From positions 1,116,001 to 1,180,000 of the forward strand of contig NZ_FNSO01000004.1 in NCBI RefSeq assembly GCF_900105945.1: a stretch of 64,000 nt of DNA, read 5' to 3'. Below the pieces are notes generated by a model, which worked only from the letters and a program-made list of their open reading frames with translations, ran no database searches and was not told the DNA's origin. Origin of the DNA: Amycolatopsis tolypomycina. Its GTDB lineage: Bacteria; Actinomycetota; Actinomycetes; Mycobacteriales; Pseudonocardiaceae. Positions 56,308 through 64,000 of the stretch are shown here, piece after piece. The translations under genes were made by a program, and so were the position numbers. Numbering within the stretch: the stretch's first letter is position 1; each line of letters opens with the position of its first letter.

Positions 56308-57968
56308 CGCTGCCCTCCCGTGGTCCCTCGATCTTCGTGCGCCAGCCGCGTCGCCGCAAGGTAGCCGAACACCATGGCGGGACCGATGGTCGCGCCGGGC
56401 CCGGCGTACGTCCGGCCCATCACGGCCGCGCTGGCGTTGCCCGCGGCGAACAGCCCCGGCACCGCCGAGCCGTCTTCGCGCAGCACCTGCGCGTGCTCGT
56501 CGGTGCGCAGCCCGCCCTTGGTGCCCAGGTCGCCCGGCACGATCTTCACCGCGTAGAACGGCGCTTTGTCCAGGGGGCCGAGGCTGGGGTTGGGTTTGTT
56601 GCGCGGGTCGCCGTAGTAGTGGTCGTACTTGCTGACGCCGCGGTGGAAGTCCTCGTCGACGCCGTTGCGCGCGAAGCCGTTGAACCGCTCGATGGTGGCT
56701 TTCAACGCGGCCGCCGGGACGCCGATCTTCGCGGCCAGCCCGGTGACCGAAGACGACTTCGCCGCGATCCCGGCCTTGAACCAGCGGCCCGGCAGCGGCT
56801 GGCGCGGCCCGATGCCGGTGAACATGTACCGGTCCTTGTAGCGCTGGTCGAACAGCAGCCAGGTCGGGATGTGCCGGCCCGGGCCGTCGCCGGGCCCGTA
56901 CATCGCGTGCACGGCTTCGACGTAGGGCGCCGACTCGTTGACGAACCGCTCGCCGTGCGCGTCGACCATGATGCTGCGCGGCCGCGACCGCTCGGCCAGT
57001 GCGAACCACGGCCCGCCGGTGAGCGGCAGCGACGGCCCCCACCAGGCGTCGTCCATCAGGTCGAGCGCCGCGCCCAGCTTGAGACCGGCGGTGATGCCGT
57101 CGCCGGTGTTGGCCTCGGCGCCGACGGTCCAGTCGACGCCGATCGGCGCCCGCTGGTACTTCTCGCGCATCTCGAGGTTCCGCTCGAAGCCGCCGCTGGC
57201 GAGGATCACGCCGCGCCGGGCTTCGACGGTTCCCTCCGCGGTGACCACGCCGGTCACGCGGTCGCCGTCGACCTGCAGGTCGACCAGCGGCGTGTTCAGC
57301 CGGACCTCGACCCCGGCCCGGGCCAGGCCGACCCGCAGGCCGGCCGCAAGCGCTTGCCCCATGCTCAGCAGCTGCTGCCCGCGGAGCTTGCCGACGAGCC
57401 ACTGCCGGCCCAGCGACAGCAGCCGCAGCGCCCCGCGCGGGTGCCGGGCGAGGAGGCTCAGCCAGCGGTAGTCGGCCTGGGTGATCGGCACGCCGAGCGG
57501 GGGAGCGCTGTACGGCGGTTCGAGGTGGGCCAGCTCGGCGCCGAGCAGCTTGCCGTCGAGGGCGACCGGCTCGACCGAGCGGCCGCCGGGGCGCCCGCCG
57601 GGCGCCTCGGGGTGGTAGTCGCTGTAGTCGCGGACCCAGCGGAACTCCAGCGGCGTGTGGTCGCAGACGAACCGCAGCACCTCGGGCCCGTGCGCGAGGA
57701 ACGTGTCCCGCCGGCCGGCCGGGACGACGTCGCCGACGATCGAGGCCAGGTACTCGCGCGCCCGTTCGGGTGGTTCGTCGATCCCGGCGGCGCGCAGCGC
57801 GTGGTTGCCGGGCAGCCAGACACCGCCGCCGGAGCGGGCGGTCGAGCCGCCGAAACAGCCCGCCTTCTCCAGGACCACTACGCTCAAGCCGTTGTGGGCC
57901 GCAGCCAGCGCGGCGGTCATCCCGGCGGCACCGCTGCCGACCACGACGACGTCGAACTGCTCCGTCAT
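56304..57968 (-). CDS. kstD: 3-Ketosteroid delta-1-dehydrogenase KstD
   Basis: A 554-residue FAD enzyme that introduces the C1-C2 double bond in 3-ketosteroids. The N-terminal dinucleotide fold VVVVGSGAAGMTAALAAAHN is followed by GGSTARSGGGVWLPGNHALR. The GVILASGGFERNLEMREKYQ strand, PIGVDWTVGAEANTGDGITA and the C-terminal GLFAAGNASAAVMGRTYAGP with active-site Tyr complete the family pattern. First gene of the minus-strand operon kstD-kshA-Cys protein-kshB-hydratase-riboflavin kinase. A KstR box lies 12 bp before its start. Confidence 0.93.
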   Translation of the reverse strand: MTEQFDVVVVGSGAAGMTAALAAAHNGLSVVVLEKAGCFGGSTARSGGGVWLPGNHALRAAGIDEPPERAREYLASIVGDVVPAGRRDTFLAHGPEVLRFVCDHTPLEFRWVRDYSDYHPEAPGGRPGGRSVEPVALDGKLLGAELAHLEPPYSAPPLGVPITQADYRWLSLLARHPRGALRLLSLGRQWLVGKLRGQQLLSMGQALAAGLRVGLARAGVEVRLNTPLVDLQVDGDRVTGVVTAEGTVEARRGVILASGGFERNLEMREKYQRAPIGVDWTVGAEANTGDGITAGLKLGAALDLMDDAWWGPSLPLTGGPWFALAERSRPRSIMVDAHGERFVNESAPYVEAVHAMYGPGDGPGRHIPTWLLFDQRYKDRYMFTGIGPRQPLPGRWFKAGIAAKSSSVTGLAAKIGVPAAALKATIERFNGFARNGVDEDFHRGVSKYDHYYGDPRNKPNPSLGPLDKAPFYAVKIVPGDLGTKGGLRTDEHAQVLREDGSAVPGLFAAGNASAAVMGRTYAGPGATIGPAMVFGYLAATRLAHEDRGTTGGQR

Positions 57969-57979
57969 GCCACCTCACT

Positions 57980-57993
57980 TGTAACGTGTTCCA
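57980..57993. promoter_or_regulatory. KstR box at kstD
   Basis: TGTAACGTGTTCCA, core AACGTGTT, 11 bp before the kstD start. Together with the next box it covers both divergent promoters in a 100-bp region. Confidence 0.7.
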
Positions 57994-58037
57994 CAGACCG
58001 AGTACCCAGTTGAGAGCCGCTTTCGGTCACCATAGAC

Positions 58038-58051
58038 GAGAACGTGTTTCA
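58038..58051. promoter_or_regulatory. KstR box at the second steroid flavoprotein gene
   Basis: GAGAACGTGTTTCA, core AACGTGTT, 17 bp before the plus-strand gene. Centre distance to the kstD box is 58 bp. Confidence 0.7.
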
Positions 58052-58068
58052 GTTCTAGGGTAGCGACC

Positions 58069-59670
58069 ATGGACGCACTCGTCGCGGACGTGGTCATCGT
58101 GGGTTTCGGGGCGGCCGGCGCCTGCGCCGCCCTGGAAGCGGCCGACGCGGGCGCCGACGTCATCATCGTCGAACGCTTCGCCGGGGGCGGGGCCAGCGCG
58201 GTCAGCGGCGGCGTCGTCTACGCCGGCGGCGGCACCGGGCAGCAGCTCGACGCCGGCGTCGACGACTCGGTCGACGCGATGTACGCCTACCTGCGCATGG
58301 AAACCGGGGACGTCGTCTCCGAACAGACGCTCCGGCGGTTCTGCGAGGGCAGCCGCGAGATGATCACCTGGCTGGAGGGCAACGGCGTGCCGTTCGAAGG
58401 CAGCCTCTGCCCGTACAAGACGTCGTACCCGAGCGACGACCACTACCTCTACTACTCCGGCAGCGAAGCGGCAGGCGGCTTCCGCGACGCGGCGAAGCCC
58501 GCCCCGCGCGGCCACCGCGTCAAGGGGCCCGGGACCTCGGGGAAGATGCTGATGGCGCGGCTCAAGGCGGCCGTGCGCGCCCGGGGCATCCGGGTGCTGA
58601 CGCAGACGACCGCCCGCAGTCTGATCCGTGACGACGCCGGCCGCGTCACCGGGCTCGTCGCCGACACCCTGAGCGACGCCCCCGCGTCGGTGCGGGCGCG
58701 GCACCAGCGCTTCGCGCAGTACGCGGCGAAGCCCGGGATCTACGTGCCGTCGTTGCGCAAGTCGCTGCACCGGCGGGTGGAGCGCTTCGAGCGGGCGCAC
58801 GGCCGTGAGCTGCGGATTTCCGCCCGGCGCGGGGTTGTGCTCGCCGCCGGCGGCTTCATCGCCGACCGCGAGATGGTGCGCGAGCACGCGCCGGCCTACC
58901 GCGGTGGGCTCCCGCTCGGCACGTCCGCCGACGACGGTTCGGGCATCCGGCTCGGCATTGCGGCCGGCGGGGCGACCGGCGAGCTCGGCCGGATCTCCGC
59001 GTGGCGGTTCATCACGCCGCCGAGCGCGTTCCTCAGCGGGATCATCGTCGACGCCGCCGGGCGGCGGGTCATCGACGAGTCCCGCTACGGCGCCGCGGTC
59101 GGCGAGAAGCTCATCGAGGAGCACGGGAGCCGGGGCTGGCTGCTCGTCGACGCGCCGATCGTCGCCGAGGCGCGGCGGGACACGAGGGCGCAGAGCCAGT
59201 GGTTCCAGGCGTTGCAGCTGCGGTACCTGCTGCGGCGCGGCCGCGTCACCGGGACGACGGTCGAGGAGGTGGCGCGCAAGGCCGGCGTCGACCCGCAGGG
59301 GCTGCGCGCGAGCGTCGAGGCCTACCACGGCGACCGCGATCCGGTGGGCAAGCCCACCGAGTTCGTGCGGCGCCTGGACAACCCGCCGTACTCGCTCATC
59401 GACATCTCGGTGCGGCCGAACCTCGGCTACCCCACGCCGATGCTCACCCTCGGCGGACTGGTCGTCGACGAGGACACCGGCGCGGTGCGGAGCACGGCGG
59501 GGCAGCCGATCCCGGGGCTGTACGCCGCCGGCCGCACCGCCGTGGGAATCTGTTCCAGGTCTTACGTGAGCGGACTGTCGCTGGCCGACTGCGTGTTTTC
59601 CGGCCGCAGAGCGGGGATCAACAGTGCCCTGGCGCAGGGCGTTCTCGACAAAAACGAGAACGTGTTCTAG
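58069..59670 (+). CDS. FAD-binding 3-ketosteroid dehydrogenase-like protein
   Basis: A 533-residue relative of KstD and fumarate-reductase-type flavoproteins. FAD fold VIVGFGAAGACAALEAADAG, then GGGASAVSGGVVYAGGGTGQ. The MYAYLRMETGDVVSEQTLRR helix and RGVVLAAGGFIADREMVREH follow, and the C-terminal IPGLYAAGRTAVGICSRSYV and LSLADCVFSGRRAG complete the pattern. It resembles the M. tuberculosis Rv0785 type more than classical KstD. It may desaturate another position (for example delta-4 of 5-alpha-steroids) or another ring intermediate; that is inference. It is divergent from kstD, precedes hsaA by 34 bp, and its stop codon lies inside the hsaA KstR box. Confidence 0.75.
   Translation: MDALVADVVIVGFGAAGACAALEAADAGADVIIVERFAGGGASAVSGGVVYAGGGTGQQLDAGVDDSVDAMYAYLRMETGDVVSEQTLRRFCEGSREMITWLEGNGVPFEGSLCPYKTSYPSDDHYLYYSGSEAAGGFRDAAKPAPRGHRVKGPGTSGKMLMARLKAAVRARGIRVLTQTTARSLIRDDAGRVTGLVADTLSDAPASVRARHQRFAQYAAKPGIYVPSLRKSLHRRVERFERAHGRELRISARRGVVLAAGGFIADREMVREHAPAYRGGLPLGTSADDGSGIRLGIAAGGATGELGRISAWRFITPPSAFLSGIIVDAAGRRVIDESRYGAAVGEKLIEEHGSRGWLLVDAPIVAEARRDTRAQSQWFQALQLRYLLRRGRVTGTTVEEVARKAGVDPQGLRASVEAYHGDRDPVGKPTEFVRRLDNPPYSLIDISVRPNLGYPTPMLTLGGLVVDEDTGAVRSTAGQPIPGLYAAGRTAVGICSRSYVSGLSLADCVFSGRRAGINSALAQGVLDKNENVF
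59656..59669. promoter_or_regulatory. KstR box at hsaA, overlapping the upstream stop codon
   Basis: GAGAACGTGTTCTA, the best match to the consensus in the window. It covers the TAG stop of the preceding gene and ends 35 bp before hsaA, which gives the hsa operon its own controlled promoter. Confidence 0.78.
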
Positions 59671-59704
59671 TCTTGCGGTAGTTGAGACTAGAGAGGAACT
59701 GCGC

Positions 59705-63160
<3,456 letters not shown>

Positions 63161-63290
63161 CCGGGATCGCTCCACCGGGTGGTTGTGCACGGATTCACAG
63201 GTGGGCCGCGTCCCATTCACGAGAGAAAGCCGAGCCTCGGCGCGCACACTGTTACCGAGAAGAAATCTTCCCGGGAGGAGTGTGTCGCGC

Positions 63291-63890
63291 ATGCGTGGGC
63301 CCAGCGGACGGATCGCCCGGTTCGGGCGGCGGGTGCACCCCGGTCGCAACCCGCTGGCGCGCGCGGGCGACCGCGTCGAAGCCCTCCTGCTGCTCCTGGC
63401 CGTCGCCGGCGCGTTCCTCGCGATCCCGTTCGCGGCGGCCTTCGGCTCCGACACGTACGCGGCACAAACGGCCCGCGCGGCCCAGGAACGCGCGACCCGC
63501 CACCCGGCGACGGCGGTCTCCCTCGCGGCAGCGGCCGGCCAGCCCTACAGCACCGACGGCGCCGGCGCCCCGGCCGCGCAGGCCACGGTCCCGGCGGCCT
63601 GGTTCGACGCCCGCGGCGCCCGCCACACCGGCGACGTCCTCGCCGACCCGGGCAGCCCGGCGGGCACCCACGTGCCGATCTGGCTGGACTCCCGCGGCGA
63701 GCTGGCGGGCGAGCCCCTGTCGGCGGCCACCTCGGCGGCGGACGGCGTCTTCGCGGCCATCCTCCTGTGGGCGGCGATCACGGGAGCGCTGGCGGGCCTG
63801 TACGCGACGGCCCGGTTCGTCCTGACCCGCTTCCACGCGGCGGCCTGGGACCGGGCGTGGTCGCAAGCCCGCCACGACAGCCGCTTCTGA
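63291..63890 (+). CDS. Rv1733c-like membrane protein
   Basis: A 199-residue protein with two membrane helices. The first is at about residues 30-50 (VEALLLLLAVAGAFLAIPFA) and the second near 150-172 (FAAILLWAAITGALAGLYA). Between them is an extracytoplasmic domain (about 52-145) with VPAAWFDARGARHTGDVLAD and PIWLDSRGELAGEPLS. The layout is that of the actinobacterial Rv1733c family, of unknown function. ATG 63291 is used with GGGAGGAG 10 bases upstream; GTG 63282 is an alternative. It is separated from hsaB by 130 bp and is probably not part of the hsa operon. Confidence 0.82.
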   Translation: MRGPSGRIARFGRRVHPGRNPLARAGDRVEALLLLLAVAGAFLAIPFAAAFGSDTYAAQTARAAQERATRHPATAVSLAAAAGQPYSTDGAGAPAAQATVPAAWFDARGARHTGDVLADPGSPAGTHVPIWLDSRGELAGEPLSAATSAADGVFAAILLWAAITGALAGLYATARFVLTRFHAAAWDRAWSQARHDSRF

Positions 63891-63946
63891 GCCCGTAACG
63901 CCATCCCGCCGCCGCACCGGCCCGGCGCCGGAACCGATCTGAGCCG

Positions 63947-64000
63947 TCACTTCCAGCGGAAGTGCACGAACACCCTGCCGAAGTTGTCCTTGTCCTTTTC
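63947..64000 (-). CDS. C-terminal end of a gene cut by the window edge
   Basis: On the minus strand a frame runs from the window edge to a TGA (63947-63949) and would end DNFGRVFVHFRWK. The codons have G or C at the third position, as real genes here do, and the alternating aromatic/charged end looks like a terminal beta strand. Too little is visible for a family call. It faces the Rv1733c-like gene convergently, 57 bp apart. Confidence 0.45.
   Translation of the reverse strand, partial: EKDKDNFGRVFVHFRWK

Noticed and set aside
55171..57978. KshA frame continuing upstream to give a 935-residue protein
   Set aside because: The upstream part is the shifted frame of kstD. The true kshA start at 56307 has a good ribosome site and a 4-bp overlap with kstD.

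Overview
The window is high-GC DNA from an actinomycete, most likely of the Pseudonocardiaceae and close to Amycolatopsis. This rests on the very high G+C at third codon positions, the GTG/TTG starts, a HTH-DUF397 pair, a four-gene conservon (cvnABCD), F420-type enzymes and a KstR-controlled cholesterol catabolic region. No rRNA, tRNA, transposase, phage gene or CRISPR array was seen. Both edge genes are cut by the window.

Left part (1-31 kb) is mostly housekeeping and accessory genes. It holds a DUF2461 tail, pyruvate kinase, TesB thioesterase, a Scr1-type HTH/DUF397 pair, a large LAL-type LuxR regulator, succinate-semialdehyde dehydrogenase, and a TetR-controlled acyl-CoA dehydrogenase/alpha-methylacyl-CoA racemase pair. 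It also holds a GNAT enzyme, a frameshifted enoyl-CoA hydratase and several small membrane or envelope proteins. An MFS exporter diverges from its TetR regulator over three identical operator-like palindromes. An acetate-type symporter with its DUF485 partner follows, then the conservon, then an ArsR/SRPBCC/DUF899/reductase operon. Two intergenic spaces (7778-7913 and 14227-14410) carry the same unusual element: 21-bp-period half-units in direct orientation followed by the same units inverted.

Middle (31-47 kb): fused isobutyryl-CoA mutase icmF, a SAM methyltransferase, an F420-type oxidoreductase, kstR divergent from fadE34 (chsE3), a SNF2 helicase with a SWIM protein, a LipC-like esterase divergent from a WS/DGAT storage-lipid synthase, and a Ddn-like oxidoreductase with an alpha/beta hydrolase.

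Right part (47-63.2 kb) is a sterol degradation island. chsE1-chsE2-chsH2-chsH1-ltp2 remove the last three side-chain carbons. kstD, kshA and kshB open ring B. hsaA-hsaD-hsaC-hsaB break rings A and B. A hsd4B/chsH3-like hydratase and a second KstD-like flavoprotein accompany them. Six intergenic copies of an AACNNGTT-centred 14-mer that matches the KstR operator sit before kstR, fadE34, the hydrolase/chsE1 pair, kstD, the second flavoprotein and hsaA, so the island looks like one KstR regulon. Two additions to the ksh operon stand out: an 85-residue five-cysteine protein between kshA and kshB, and a stand-alone riboflavin kinase at the operon end. cyp125, hsaEFG, kstR2 and mce4 genes are not in this window.
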